This document shows positions 51,050 through 60,508 of a stretch of DNA of 64,000 nt, piece after piece (the stretch's first letter is position 1; every line of letters starts with the position of its first letter). The stretch covers positions 62,001 through 126,000 of the forward strand of contig JAQWQJ010000089.1 in NCBI GenBank assembly GCA_029244725.1. Direction: 5' to 3'. The notes beneath the pieces were generated by a model. The model had not been told where the DNA came from. It ran no database searches and saw only the letters and a list, made by a program, of their open reading frames with translations. The position numbers and the translations under genes were made by a program. This DNA is from Paracoccaceae bacterium (lineage in GTDB: Bacteria > Pseudomonadota > Alphaproteobacteria > Rhodobacterales > Rhodobacteraceae).

Positions 51050-51598
51050 TCACTCCAGAACATCAGGTCTTGTTTTCAAGGCTTCAATCACGGCGGTTGC
51101 CATGTCCGAAATCGCGTATTCAGGTTTTGCCTTCACGACGAGATCCGCCTTACTGTAAAGCGGAACCCGTTCGTTGAAGATTTCTGCCAAAGTTGCCTTT
51201 GGATCAGGCGTTCGAAGCAAAGGACGCGTGTCTTTGTGTTTTACACGGCTCCAAAGCAACTCAAGATCGGCGTCCAGCCATACAGAAACTCCGAACTTGG
51301 AAATTATATCCCTGTTCCGCGAGGACATGAATGCCCCCCCGCCCGTCGAAAGTACGCCGACACGCGATTCAAGCAATCTGCGAATAACTTCAGTTTCACG
51401 ATCGCGAAAGAAACCTTCGCCGTCACGTTCAAAAATCTCAGCAATACTCATGGTTGCTGCTTCGACGATCTCTTGATCCGAATCGAGTAGGTCTATTCCG
51501 AGTTTTGCAGCGACCGCACGACCGACGGCTGTCTTGCCACAACCCATCATGCCCACAAGCACGACCGTTTTCTTCAATTTCATAGGGTTATCGGCCAT
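51050..51598 (-). CDS. aroK: Shikimate kinase
   Basis: AroK phosphorylates shikimate. The 182-residue protein has the P-loop VGMMGCGKTAVGRAVA, DLLDSDQEI (shikimate-binding Asp) and LSTGGGAFMS. It is first of the aroK-aroB operon and divergent from a small membrane protein gene at 51706. Confidence 0.96.
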   Translation of the reverse strand: MADNPMKLKKTVVLVGMMGCGKTAVGRAVAAKLGIDLLDSDQEIVEAATMSIAEIFERDGEGFFRDRETEVIRRLLESRVGVLSTGGGAFMSSRNRDIISKFGVSVWLDADLELLWSRVKHKDTRPLLRTPDPKATLAEIFNERVPLYSKADLVVKAKPEYAISDMATAVIEALKTRPDVLE

Positions 51599-51705
51599 GA
51601 GTTCGGCATTTGCCCGCTAATAAGTTGTTAATTTCCTGAATGACGTGAACTTTTCGAAAAGGCCATATATAAATACCAAAAATACAACGAAAGGCAGCAG
51701 GCACA

Positions 51706-51855
51706 ATGGGGCGATTGATAAAGTGGATCGTGTATTTGTTAATAGTGCTCACGATCCTGTTGGTGCTTTACGCCTATGTCGGGCCATTTCTTGGCGTGGA
51801 TTTTGCGGCCAGACCGGAAGACCAATTGGAAATGATATCATTGCAGCCGGAATAG
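51706..51855 (+). CDS. 49-aa single-span membrane protein
   Basis: The peptide starts MGRLIKWIVYLLIVLTIL with a basic N-terminus and a hydrophobic segment (about residues 7-28), then a short acidic tail ending LQPE. It lies 4 bp before the exported hypothetical at 51860, in the same direction. A weak AAAGG lies upstream. A similar small gene is often seen between aroK and xerD in roseobacters, to my recollection; function unknown. Confidence 0.7.
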   Translation: MGRLIKWIVYLLIVLTILLVLYAYVGPFLGVDFAARPEDQLEMISLQPE

Positions 51856-51859
51856 CGCT

Positions 51860-53398
51860 GTGAACTTACGCCGTTATTCCCAAGTTCTATTTGTTTCAGC
51901 AGCGGTTTTGGCATCCGGCCAAAATGCATCTGCACAAGAAACTTTACGGCCGCTGTCGGCCATTGATTGGTTCAATCAAAACTTAACGGAAAATACCAAA
52001 ACTCCGCCAACGCCTGAACCAGAGCTACATGTCGAGACAACTTCAATAGACGTCTCGATATTGGCGCCCGCAACACCCGACAGCGTAGGATTAATTAGCA
52101 ATGCGGTCTCTGGATTCGCACCGGTCATTTGGTCCGAATCAAATTCCTCTGATCTAGATACAATCTTGATGGATATGACGATCCCGCGCGTACCGGCGTT
52201 AAGCATCTTGTTGACCCGACTCATGCTAACCGAGGCAGAGGGACCCCAAGGTCCGGCCGGATCTTTTTTGCACTCTCGTGTTTCGACACTCACACGCTTA
52301 GGCGACGTCGAGCCTGCGTTGGCCCTACTAGAGCGTGCGGATCCCGAAGAGAATGTCGCCCTATTTCAACAATGGGCTGACCTGAAAATATTACATGGTG
52401 AAGATCGTGAGCTTTGTGATCTGCTGGCTGAAAAACCAAATTTGACGCCGGGGTATGACTACCAAGTGTACTGTTTATCTCGGTCGGGTGATTGGCCCAC
52501 GGCGGCGACGACACTGTTAGCGGCAGAAGTACTTGGTGAGTTGCGACCTGAGTTGGTTCTTTTGCTAACCCGTTATCTGGACCCAGAAATTTTCGAAGGC
52601 ATGCCAGTTGATTTTGAACCCGAAGATCAACTTTCCCCGTTAGAATTTCGATTGATGGAAGGTGTCGGCGCATCTTGGCCAACGGATGCTCTGCCGCTTG
52701 CATTTGCCCATTCCGACCTGCGTGGGCTTGTTGGGTGGCGTGCCCAAATAACCGCTGCTGAGCGCCTTGCGCGGACTGGCGCGGTTAGTGAAAACCGTTT
52801 GTTGGGAATTTACACAGCAAACGAACCTTCAGCCTCAGGTGGAGTTTGGGATCGTGTTGCAGACATTCAGGCACTTGAGGATACTCTATCGACATCCGAC
52901 GCAGTTGCCATAGGCAGCGCACTTACATCTGCTTGGTCTTCGTTCGACGACGTGGGATTGAGATTTGTTTTGGCCAATCTTTATGGCGATCGGCTTGGTC
53001 AAATCGATTGGAATTCGCCAGAATTAGCAACATTGGCGCATGAAGTTGCGTTACTTTCGCGTACGTACCAAGGGGCCGCTAATAGTCATTGGCCGACCAA
53101 TCATCGTCAGGCGTTTTTGGATGCGGTGGCCATCGGGTCAGTTAAGGCTACGACCTATGAAGGCGTCATCCCCGATGCTATCCGAAACGGGTTCTCAAAT
53201 CCTCCATCGCTAAAATATACGAATCTGCTGTCCCGAAATGCGGACGGTGAGGCGCTTTTGATGGCGATCTCATCAGTCGCCGCAGGGCGGGATTCGTTCC
53301 CGTCGGATATTTCGGACGCAATTGCAGTCTTTCGGGTCCTTGGTCTATCAGAAACGGCGCGCCAATTTTCGCTTCAATTAATGTTAAGTCAAAGTTAA
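51860..53398 (+). CDS. Exported hypothetical protein
   Basis: The 512-residue protein has a signal peptide (about residues 1-25, ending NASAQE) and a mature part rich in Leu, Ala, Asp and Glu with helical character (for example LLERADPEENVALFQQWADL). No catalytic motif was seen. It may be a helical-repeat periplasmic protein. GTG 51860 is the start. It lies 4 bp after the small membrane gene and 4 bp before xerD, so it is probably co-transcribed with both. The stop overlaps a CtrA-like box. Confidence 0.75.
   Translation: MNLRRYSQVLFVSAAVLASGQNASAQETLRPLSAIDWFNQNLTENTKTPPTPEPELHVETTSIDVSILAPATPDSVGLISNAVSGFAPVIWSESNSSDLDTILMDMTIPRVPALSILLTRLMLTEAEGPQGPAGSFLHSRVSTLTRLGDVEPALALLERADPEENVALFQQWADLKILHGEDRELCDLLAEKPNLTPGYDYQVYCLSRSGDWPTAATTLLAAEVLGELRPELVLLLTRYLDPEIFEGMPVDFEPEDQLSPLEFRLMEGVGASWPTDALPLAFAHSDLRGLVGWRAQITAAERLARTGAVSENRLLGIYTANEPSASGGVWDRVADIQALEDTLSTSDAVAIGSALTSAWSSFDDVGLRFVLANLYGDRLGQIDWNSPELATLAHEVALLSRTYQGAANSHWPTNHRQAFLDAVAIGSVKATTYEGVIPDAIRNGFSNPPSLKYTNLLSRNADGEALLMAISSVAAGRDSFPSDISDAIAVFRVLGLSETARQFSLQLMLSQS
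53384..53398 (+). promoter_or_regulatory. CtrA-type box at the xerD start
   Basis: TTAAGTCAAAGTTAA exactly fits TTAA-N7-TTAA and is followed by C. It overlaps the stop of the preceding gene and ends 4 bp before the xerD ATG. Position over a gene junction rather than a promoter makes an active role uncertain. Confidence 0.4.
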
Positions 53399-53402
53399 CG
53401 GG

Positions 53403-54326
53403 ATGGATGATCTTTCCCACATTTCAACGTTTCTTGAGGCGCAATCCGCTGAACTCGGTGCCTCGCAGAACACGCTTTTGGCTTATGGTCGTGATTTGAA
53501 AGATCTAGCTGGCTGGCTCAACAATCAAAATGCTAATTTTGCGACCGCATCACGGGATCACATTGAACAGTACTTGATAGCTTGTGATGCGGACGGGCTT
53601 TCCAATGCAACTCGCTCACGCCGATTATCTGCCGCTAAGCAATTATTTCGGTTTTTGTTTGAAGAAGGACTACGAAATTCAAACCCAGCAATCGAGATAA
53701 AGGGTCCCAATAAAAGTAAAAAGCTGCCCGGCACTTTGTCCTCAAACGAGGTTGAAAGCCTCATCGCGTCAGCAGCCAATGTCGGAAAAACATCCAATGA
53801 TCGACTGCGAAACTTGTGTTTAATGGAGCTATTGTACGCCACAGGGATGCGTGTCAGCGAGTTGGTGAGCCTGCCAATCGCGGCGACTCGTGGAAATCCT
53901 GATATGCTGTTGGTGTTGGGCAAAGGTGGGAAAGAACGCATGGTCCCGCTTTCCAGTCAGGCGAAAGATGCTCTGACGGAATGGTCGAATGTCCGCGAAG
54001 AAATCGACGAACAAAACCGAAAGAAAAGGCAACCGATCTCAAAGTTCCTTTTCCCATCAAGGGGTAAGCTCGGCCATCTCACCCGACACGCATTCTATTT
54101 GATCATCAAGGACATAGCTGTTGAAGCAGGCATCATGCCAAGCAAAGTTACACCACACGTTCTTAGACACGCCTTTGCGACCCACTTACTTGAAAATGGC
54201 GCTGATCTAAGAGTAATTCAAACGCTATTAGGCCACGCAGATGTATCGACGACTGAAATTTACACCCATGTACTTGAAGAGCGGTTAAAATCCTTGGTTC
54301 TAAAGCACCATCCTTTGGCTAAATGA
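53403..54326 (+). CDS. xerD: Site-specific tyrosine recombinase XerD
   Basis: XerD with XerC resolves chromosome dimers at dif. The 307-residue protein has an N-terminal SAM-like domain and the catalytic set R150 (TGMRVSEL), K174, H252 and R255 (HVLRHAFATHLL), H278 (LLGHADVS) and Y287. The length fits XerD. Nothing around it suggests an integrative element, so it is the housekeeping enzyme. Confidence 0.95.
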   Translation: MDDLSHISTFLEAQSAELGASQNTLLAYGRDLKDLAGWLNNQNANFATASRDHIEQYLIACDADGLSNATRSRRLSAAKQLFRFLFEEGLRNSNPAIEIKGPNKSKKLPGTLSSNEVESLIASAANVGKTSNDRLRNLCLMELLYATGMRVSELVSLPIAATRGNPDMLLVLGKGGKERMVPLSSQAKDALTEWSNVREEIDEQNRKKRQPISKFLFPSRGKLGHLTRHAFYLIIKDIAVEAGIMPSKVTPHVLRHAFATHLLENGADLRVIQTLLGHADVSTTEIYTHVLEERLKSLVLKHHPLAK

Positions 54327-54386
54327 TGGCTGCCACTTGAATGGAGCTTACCCAATCGCCATAAAACAGGCGAGAGGATCTCGAAC

Positions 54387-55700
54387 TTGGATATTACTAA
54401 CTTCGCATCATACTTGGACGCGGCTTTTTGGATTACGACAGGCGGAGTGCTCGCCTTATTGTTCCTATCCGCCATATTTTCCGGTTCTGAAACCGCGCTA
54501 ACAGCTGCCTCGCGAGGCAAGTTGGCAAGACGTGCTGACCGAGGATCTAAAGGCGCCGAAAAAGCACTCAAAATCACCGAGGACAACGAACGTCTCATCG
54601 GATCGGTTTTGCTTGGCAATAACTTGGTGAACATTTTCGCCACGTCGCTGGCAACCGCGATGTTTACCAAATTGTTCGGCGACTCTGGCATCGCGATAGC
54701 GACGCTAATTATGACCCTGCTTGTTCTGATATTTGCAGAAGTCCTGCCCAAAACCTACGCAATAACCAATCCCGAGAATGCAGCCTCGCGTGTTGCGCCA
54801 CTGATCGCGGTTGTGATCGCTTTATTTGCGCCGGTCGTTTCTGCTGTGCGCTTATTTGTTCGTCTGATCTTACGGATTTTTGGCGTCAAAACAGACCCCG
54901 ATACACATATACTTGCTGTGAGAGAAGAAATCGCCGGTGCGCTTCAGCTCGGCCACTCAGAAGGTATCGTTGAGAAAGAGGATCGCGATCGAATTCTCGG
55001 CGCGCTGGATTTGGGCGATAGAATCGTAGAAGAAATCATGCTTCATCGTTCGGATATCGAAATGATCGACATGAAATCGTCGCCCGAGGACACACTCGCA
55101 CAGTGCCTAAGAAGCTCACACACTCGCCTACCTGTTTATGATGAAGAACCGGAAAATATCATCGGTGTTGTTCATGCCAAAGACATGTTGCGCGCGATGC
55201 ATTCGTTGATGTTTGGCGATGACGCTACCCCAAATGGCCTTAAGGATTTTAGTATCCACGACGTGGCTATGGAGCCTTACTTTGTGCCCGAGACCACGAC
55301 GTTGGATGATCAGATGCGCGAATTCTTGCGCCGCCATACGCATTTTGCGCTCGTGGTTGATGAATATGGCAGTCTTCAAGGCTTGATAACACTTGAGGAT
55401 ATTTTGGAAGAAATTGTAGGTGAAATTACCGACGAATTCGACGTCACTGAGACACAGCAGATTCAAAAATCAGAAGACAATAACTTCCTCATCGAAGGGT
55501 CTATGACGATACGTGATTTGAACCGCGCGACTGATTGGAGTCTTCCTGATGAGGAAGCAAACACAATTGCCGGACTTGTTATTCATGAATCGCAAATCAT
55601 CCCCGACATTGGGCAGGTGTTTTCGTTTCACGGGTTTAGGTTCGAAATCGTTGAGCGCGAAGCCAATCGGCTTACGTTGCTTAAAATTCGACCACTTTAG
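54387..55700 (+). CDS. CNNM/CorC-family (hemolysin-related) transporter-associated protein
   Basis: The 437-residue protein has an N-terminal DUF21/CNNM membrane domain (three to four spans, IFSGSETALTAASRGKLARR), a CBS pair (about residues 205-330, HRSDIEMIDMKSS and VDEYGSLQGLITLEDILEE), and a C-terminal CorC_HlyC domain (about 345-430). Members are linked to magnesium and cobalt efflux. The start is TTG 54387, preceded by GAGAGGATC at longer spacing; a different start would lose the conserved N-terminus. Confidence 0.88.
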   Translation: MDITNFASYLDAAFWITTGGVLALLFLSAIFSGSETALTAASRGKLARRADRGSKGAEKALKITEDNERLIGSVLLGNNLVNIFATSLATAMFTKLFGDSGIAIATLIMTLLVLIFAEVLPKTYAITNPENAASRVAPLIAVVIALFAPVVSAVRLFVRLILRIFGVKTDPDTHILAVREEIAGALQLGHSEGIVEKEDRDRILGALDLGDRIVEEIMLHRSDIEMIDMKSSPEDTLAQCLRSSHTRLPVYDEEPENIIGVVHAKDMLRAMHSLMFGDDATPNGLKDFSIHDVAMEPYFVPETTTLDDQMREFLRRHTHFALVVDEYGSLQGLITLEDILEEIVGEITDEFDVTETQQIQKSEDNNFLIEGSMTIRDLNRATDWSLPDEEANTIAGLVIHESQIIPDIGQVFSFHGFRFEIVEREANRLTLLKIRPL

Positions 55701-55779
55701 TCAAGATAGACATATCCTTTGGGCTAGATATCCGTTGCCTTCCGACTTTGGTGGCAAATTTAAGCGATCATGTTCAAAA

Positions 55780-55812
55780 CCAAAAGGGCTTAGCAATAAA
55801 TGCTAAGCCCTT
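55780..55812 (-). terminator. Terminator of the tRNA-Asn transcript
   Basis: AAGGGCTTAGCA and TGCTAAGCCCTT form a perfect 12-bp stem with a 5-nt loop at 55784-55812, followed on the minus strand by TTTTGGTTTTG. It lies 9 bp after the tRNA 3' end. Confidence 0.85.
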
Positions 55813-55820
55813 GAAATCTT

Positions 55821-55895
55821 TGGCTCCGGCGGTAGGGATCGAACCTACGACAAATTGATTAACAGTCAACTGCTCTACCGCTGAGCTACGCCGGA
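55821..55895 (-). tRNA. tRNA-Asn (GTT)
   Basis: The minus strand gives a full cloverleaf: acceptor TCCGGCG/CGCCGGA, D-arm GCTCAGCGGTAGAGC, anticodon stem-loop TTGACTGTTAATCAA with anticodon GTT, and T-arm GTAGGTTCGATCCTAC. The discriminator is G, as expected for asparagine, and the CCA end is encoded. A terminator follows. It stands alone. Confidence 0.97.
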
Positions 55896-55967
55896 ATGTG
55901 AGGTGCGATATAGCAATAGCGATTTACAACGTCCAGAGGGTTTTAGCACAAATCGTTAGAAATTTTT

Positions 55968-56870
55968 CTAAATCAATCCATAGGTTTCAGTGACTCGGAT
56001 CGGACCTGAACAGTATGCAACCTTTCGCTCGACCAGATCGATCAAATGCGCAAAAACATTTCGCTCTGCGGCGGCGTAAAGAGCTACCGGAATATCAGTG
56101 TAAATTACCCTTACGATCTCAGTCGGGCTTTTTGGCCCCGACTTTAGCACATCCACGATTTGCCGTTCTCTTTGTCGTCTATGATCAATCAACCAACGCG
56201 TTCGTTCCTGAGGATTGGTAACCGGCTCACCGTGTCCGGGGTAAAAAATGCGATCGTTTCTTGCTATTAGTTTTTCACAGCTTTCCAAAAATGCACCCAC
56301 GTCACCATCCGGCGGCGAAACGATTGAGGTGGACCAATCCATGACGTGGTCTCCGGAAAAGACTGCGTCACCAAAGGCCAGACAAATATGGTTACTGATG
56401 TGTCCAGGCGTCCAAATCGCTTCAAGTGTCCAACCGTCACCGCCTATTGTTTCGCAATCTTCCAATTGAACGTTGGGATAAAAGTCTGCGTCGATCCCTT
56501 CACCGCCGCTACTAAGACCATCTGCAACCAAACGGGTCATTAAGTTTGATTGACCGCGATGCGCAGGACCATATGCGTAAATCGGTGCTCCGGTCATCTT
56601 GGCAAGTGTACGAGCACCCAGTGAATGATCTACATGCGCATGAGTGACAAAGATGTGCGTTATTCGATCCTGCCCGCCCGCGGCTTCAATAATTGTCTCA
56701 AAATGGGACATATCGTTTGGCCCGGGATCAATGACTGCACACGAATTCTGACCGACCAAATAAGTGTTCGTTCCCCAATAAGTCATGGGAGAAGCGTTCG
56801 GGGCAATGATCCTTTGAATGCCACGTTCTAACTTTGTTACTTTTTCCGAATTTGCCACTAGTGCCATCAC
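55968..56870 (-). CDS. Metallo-beta-lactamase-fold hydrolase (LACTB2-like)
   Basis: The 300-residue protein has the metal motif THAHVDHSLGA (H77, H79, D81, H82), GDHVMDW and the later FYPGHGEPV. A C-terminal winged-helix part (from about residue 225, QRERQIVDVLKSGP) is typical of LACTB2-like members, some of which are nucleases or thioesterases. The substrate is unknown. It is divergent from the histidine kinase gene with a 37-bp gap. Confidence 0.88.
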   Translation of the reverse strand: MMALVANSEKVTKLERGIQRIIAPNASPMTYWGTNTYLVGQNSCAVIDPGPNDMSHFETIIEAAGGQDRITHIFVTHAHVDHSLGARTLAKMTGAPIYAYGPAHRGQSNLMTRLVADGLSSGGEGIDADFYPNVQLEDCETIGGDGWTLEAIWTPGHISNHICLAFGDAVFSGDHVMDWSTSIVSPPDGDVGAFLESCEKLIARNDRIFYPGHGEPVTNPQERTRWLIDHRRQRERQIVDVLKSGPKSPTEIVRVIYTDIPVALYAAAERNVFAHLIDLVERKVAYCSGPIRVTETYGLI

Positions 56871-56907
56871 TCTTTTAACCCTGTTCCCACTCTAGTACGG
56901 TTTAGGC

Positions 56908-58236
56908 ATGTTTTTTCAATGGCTCAAACAATACATGCCTCGATCTTTATATGGGCGTGCAGCTCTTATATTGATTGTACCCGTCGTGACGCTTCAACTT
57001 GGCGTTTCTCTGGTATTCATTCAGCGGCATTTTGAGGACGTAACAGTCCAGTTAACTAATGGCCTCATACTTGAGTTCCAACTTTTGCAGGAAACCGCTG
57101 ACGGGGCTAATAATCAAGGCGAAGCACTAATAGTTGTTGATAAGATTGCCACGCCTCTCAGGCTGAACGCGTCATATTCGGATTCAGAAACCATACCATC
57201 GCAAAACTTTCGTCGTTTCATAGATATCACCGGTGGGACCGTTATTCGGTCATTGACCGATGGTATTCCAAATATTGGGCCCATTTTATTGCCAAATGAC
57301 CACGAAGTTACGGTCTTCTTGCCCACCAAATGGGGTGATTTGAACGTGTCATTTGCCCGCAACCGAGTTTCGGCAAACAACCCGCACCAACTACTTGTTT
57401 GGACGATTGGTCTGGGGTTGTTCATGGTCATCATCGCGTTCATCTTCCTTCGAAATCAGCTACGTCCGATCAAACGTCTTTCACATGCAGCCGAAGCCTT
57501 TGGTAAGGGGCATCACCTACCTTATCGACCCTCTGGCGCCTATGAGGTACGCTCGGCCGGAAATGCATTTTTGGAAATGCGCGCGCGGATTGAGCGACAT
57601 ATCGAACAACGCACATTGATGTTGTCTGGCGTTAGCCATGATCTAAGGTCGCCGCTTACCCGTCTTAAGCTTGCACTATCGATGTCGGACGATCCAAGCG
57701 CCAACGGCATGCGAAAAGACGTCGAGGACATGCAAAGATTACTTGATGAATTCCTGACGTTTGCAAGACGTGATGCCGATTCTGCAAGCGATGTAGAGTC
57801 TGTTAATTCAAGCGAATTGATCGGCAATATCGTCGATGGGTATGCGACGCGTGGCGAGCCAGTCCTGCTACATGAGACCATTGGCGAAGGTACGCTGCAG
57901 CTGCGCCCGACTGCGATACGCAGGGCTATTGAGAACTTAATCGACAATGCTTTGAACTATGGTAGCTGCGCTGAAATCAGCGTGGTTCATCGCAAGAAAA
58001 GCGTCACCATATCTATCGAAGACAGCGGAGCGGGAATTCCCGAGAGCCAAAGAATTGAGGCGCTAAAGCCATTTGCACGACTGGACCCCGCGCGAAATCA
58101 AAACATCGCAACTGGCGTAGGTTTGGGGCTTAGCATTGCCGCAGACGTTGCACGTGCTCACGGAGGTCAGCTTAGGCTGGACACGAGCGAACGTCTCGGT
58201 GGTCTAAAAGCAGATTTGATTCTTCCGATCGGCTAG
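56908..58236 (+). CDS. Sensor histidine kinase, EnvZ-like
   Basis: The 442-residue protein has membrane segments at about 18-38 and 163-182 with a sensor domain between, a HAMP domain (about 184-236, [20 protein letters not shown]), the phospho-acceptor H244 ([13 protein letters not shown]), and ATPase boxes [18 protein letters not shown] and [18 protein letters not shown]. The layout is that of EnvZ-type kinases. No response regulator lies nearby. It overlaps the convergent pgi gene by 4 bp. Confidence 0.92.
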   Translation: MFFQWLKQYMPRSLYGRAALILIVPVVTLQLGVSLVFIQRHFEDVTVQLTNGLILEFQLLQETADGANNQGEALIVVDKIATPLRLNASYSDSETIPSQNFRRFIDITGGTVIRSLTDGIPNIGPILLPNDHEVTVFLPTKWGDLNVSFARNRVSANNPHQLLVWTIGLGLFMVIIAFIFLRNQLRPIKRLSHAAEAFGKGHHLPYRPSGAYEVRSAGNAFLEMRARIERHIEQRTLMLSGVSHDLRSPLTRLKLALSMSDDPSANGMRKDVEDMQRLLDEFLTFARRDADSASDVESVNSSELIGNIVDGYATRGEPVLLHETIGEGTLQLRPTAIRRAIENLIDNALNYGSCAEISVVHRKKSVTISIEDSGAGIPESQRIEALKPFARLDPARNQNIATGVGLGLSIAADVARAHGGQLRLDTSERLGGLKADLILPIG

Positions 58237-59837
58237 CTGCGGTTTTTCAGAACGTATTCAACAAGTTGTTGGGTTGAGCCATCTTTGTCAGTCGCAGTTT
58301 TTGCACCTGAAACGACGGGTGCCAAAGCTGTTGCCAGTTCTTTGCCTAATTCGACGCCCCATTGGTCGTACGAGTTAATTCCCAAAATAACCCCTTCAAC
58401 AAAAACCCTGTGTTCGTAAAGCGCAATGATTTGTCCTAGAACCTCAGGTGTTAGCTTTGGGTAAATCAAAGTTGTTGATGGTCTATTCCCAGGAAACACA
58501 CGGTGGCGCGCTTGTCGTTCAAGCTCAACTCCAGTGAATTTATCTGAATTTTTCGAACGGGCTTCTGCTAAGTCACGTCCCACAAGCAATGCTTCGGACT
58601 GCGCAAGGCAATTTGCGACAAGCAGTTCATGTTGATGCGCAAGCTCTTCCTCATGGCCCTCTGCAGCAAGCAAAAATTCGCACGGTACCACTCGGCTGCC
58701 TTGGTGAATTAGCTGATAAAACGCGTGCTGACCGTTTGTCCCGGGCTCTCCCCAAACGATGGGACCCGTGTGACCATCAATGTCATCTCCGTTCATCCTA
58801 ACGGACTTACCGTTAGATTCCATTTCCAACTGTTGAAAATACGCAGCAAGGCGCGAAAGACGTTGATCGTAAGGCAAGACAGCGCGAGTGGCATGCCCGC
58901 AAACTTGATTGTGCCAGACGCCGACAACAGCCAGCAAAACGGGAAGATTTTCATGCAAGGGCGCATTGCAAAAATGCGTGTCCATTGACTGAGCACCGCG
59001 AAGAAACGCTTTGAACGCCTGAGGTCCTATTGCCAACATCAAGCTGAGACCTATGGGTCCCCAAATTGAATAACGGCCGCCGACCCAATCTTCAAAACCG
59101 AAAACGCGCTCATCTGGTATGCCAAATGTGGATGTTTTATCGGCAGCTGTCGAAAGGGCAACAAACTGCGCAGAAGGATCTGAAACTTTCTCGCCCAACC
59201 AGGCTTTGGCTGTTCGAGCGTTGGTCATCGTTTCAATAGTGGTAAAGGTTTTCGAAGCGACGATGACAAGCGTCGTCTCTGGATTTAAGTCACGTAACGT
59301 GTCTGCGACATGCGCACCATCAACATTCGAGACAAAATGAATTTTCGGTCCATCATGATAAGGTGCCAATGCAAGTGTCGCCATGGCTGGGCCGAGATCA
59401 GAACCGCCAATTCCAATATTAACGACGTCCGTTATCTGACCACCCTGCCCTTTAAAGGTACCATCCCGAATATCGTTTGCAAAAATTCCCATCCTATCAA
59501 GGGTTTCAAGCACACCAGGCATGACATCAACACCGTCAACAAATACGGATCCGCCATCTAGATTACGAAGTGCTGTATGAAGAACGGCACGACCCTCAGT
59601 CTCGTTGATCGTCGCGCCAGCAAACATCGCATCGCGCTTTTCAGCAACACCACTCGTTTCCACCAAATGAAGCAACTCGGTTCGCGTTTCATCGTCGATG
59701 TTAGTTTTAGAATAGTCGAACAACATGTCGCTAAAACGAGCAGAGAACTGCAAAGCACGGTTGGAATCACTACTAAACAATTCCAAGATTTTGCGATTTT
59801 TGGTTTTGGCGTAAAGATCACGAAGTTCAGAATTCAT
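58233..59837 (-). CDS. pgi: Glucose-6-phosphate isomerase
   Basis: PGI interconverts glucose-6-phosphate and fructose-6-phosphate. The 534-residue protein has [27 protein letters not shown], and [19 protein letters not shown] with the catalytic Glu. The ATG at 59837 overlaps the pgl stop (TAATG). It is last of zwf-pgl-pgi, which feeds the Entner-Doudoroff and oxidative pentose phosphate routes. Confidence 0.97.
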   Translation of the reverse strand: MNSELRDLYAKTKNRKILELFSSDSNRALQFSARFSDMLFDYSKTNIDDETRTELLHLVETSGVAEKRDAMFAGATINETEGRAVLHTALRNLDGGSVFVDGVDVMPGVLETLDRMGIFANDIRDGTFKGQGGQITDVVNIGIGGSDLGPAMATLALAPYHDGPKIHFVSNVDGAHVADTLRDLNPETTLVIVASKTFTTIETMTNARTAKAWLGEKVSDPSAQFVALSTAADKTSTFGIPDERVFGFEDWVGGRYSIWGPIGLSLMLAIGPQAFKAFLRGAQSMDTHFCNAPLHENLPVLLAVVGVWHNQVCGHATRAVLPYDQRLSRLAAYFQQLEMESNGKSVRMNGDDIDGHTGPIVWGEPGTNGQHAFYQLIHQGSRVVPCEFLLAAEGHEEELAHQHELLVANCLAQSEALLVGRDLAEARSKNSDKFTGVELERQARHRVFPGNRPSTTLIYPKLTPEVLGQIIALYEHRVFVEGVILGINSYDQWGVELGKELATALAPVVSGAKTATDKDGSTQQLVEYVLKNRS

Positions 59838-60508
59838 TATTTGGCCCAATGTATGGTTGCACCACTGAGTACCGCACGAATGGGTGCTTCAGCCGGCGAA
59901 AGTTGAAGTGCTTTTTCAAGCGCTACGCGCTTATCATCACCAGTAATGACGATGTGTTTAGAAAGTGCTTCATTCAAAACATGCGCGCTAAGGGTCACAC
60001 GAGGTTCAGGGGCGCCCGGAGCGCGCATTGGCACCAAAATCGGAGCATTTTTATCCAGCGCCAAATCCAAATTGTCCGCACCCGGGAAAATTGAGGCCGT
60101 GTGCATGTCGGCACCCATTCCCAGTAGTAAAACTGAAATCGGCAGGCATGGACGAATGACGCATTCTAATTCGGCTATTACGTTCTCGGGCTGCTCAGAC
60201 TTTGCGTACAAGGGCACGAAACAAGCTGCTTGTGCCTTGTCCACCAACAAACGCTCGTGGATCAGTTTGGTGTTGGATCGATCACTATCCTCGGGAACCC
60301 AACGTTCGTCTGAAAGCATAACATTCACACGATCCCAACCAAGATCAACGGCACAAAGGTCGTCAAAAATCGGACCCGGGGTCGTACCGCCAGGCACCAC
60401 AAGAGTGGCGCGATCGTTGTTATGCAATGCAGTTTCAAGGTCAGTCGCGATCTTGCCTGCAAGGTCAATCATCATCATTTCGCGATCAGGGTATGACTGG
60501 ATGTTCAT
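59837..60508 (-). CDS. pgl: 6-phosphogluconolactonase
   Basis: Pgl hydrolyses 6-phosphogluconolactone. The 223-residue protein is the DevB type, with [29 protein letters not shown] and [17 protein letters not shown]. The ATG at 60508 is chosen: it overlaps the zwf stop (ATGA) and follows GGAGGG. A frame extending to 60526 would start inside zwf without that site. Confidence 0.95.
   Translation of the reverse strand: MNIQSYPDREMMMIDLAGKIATDLETALHNNDRATLVVPGGTTPGPIFDDLCAVDLGWDRVNVMLSDERWVPEDSDRSNTKLIHERLLVDKAQAACFVPLYAKSEQPENVIAELECVIRPCLPISVLLLGMGADMHTASIFPGADNLDLALDKNAPILVPMRAPGAPEPRVTLSAHVLNEALSKHIVITGDDKRVALEKALQLSPAEAPIRAVLSGATIHWAK

Noticed and set aside
53403-54326. Integrase of a mobile element
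   Set aside because: The recombinase has XerD length and motifs and sits among core genes with no att-like repeats, cargo or second integrase, so it is the housekeeping XerD.
55821-55895. tRNA-Asn as an integration site with attached element
   Set aside because: No integrase or duplicated tRNA 3' end was found on either side.
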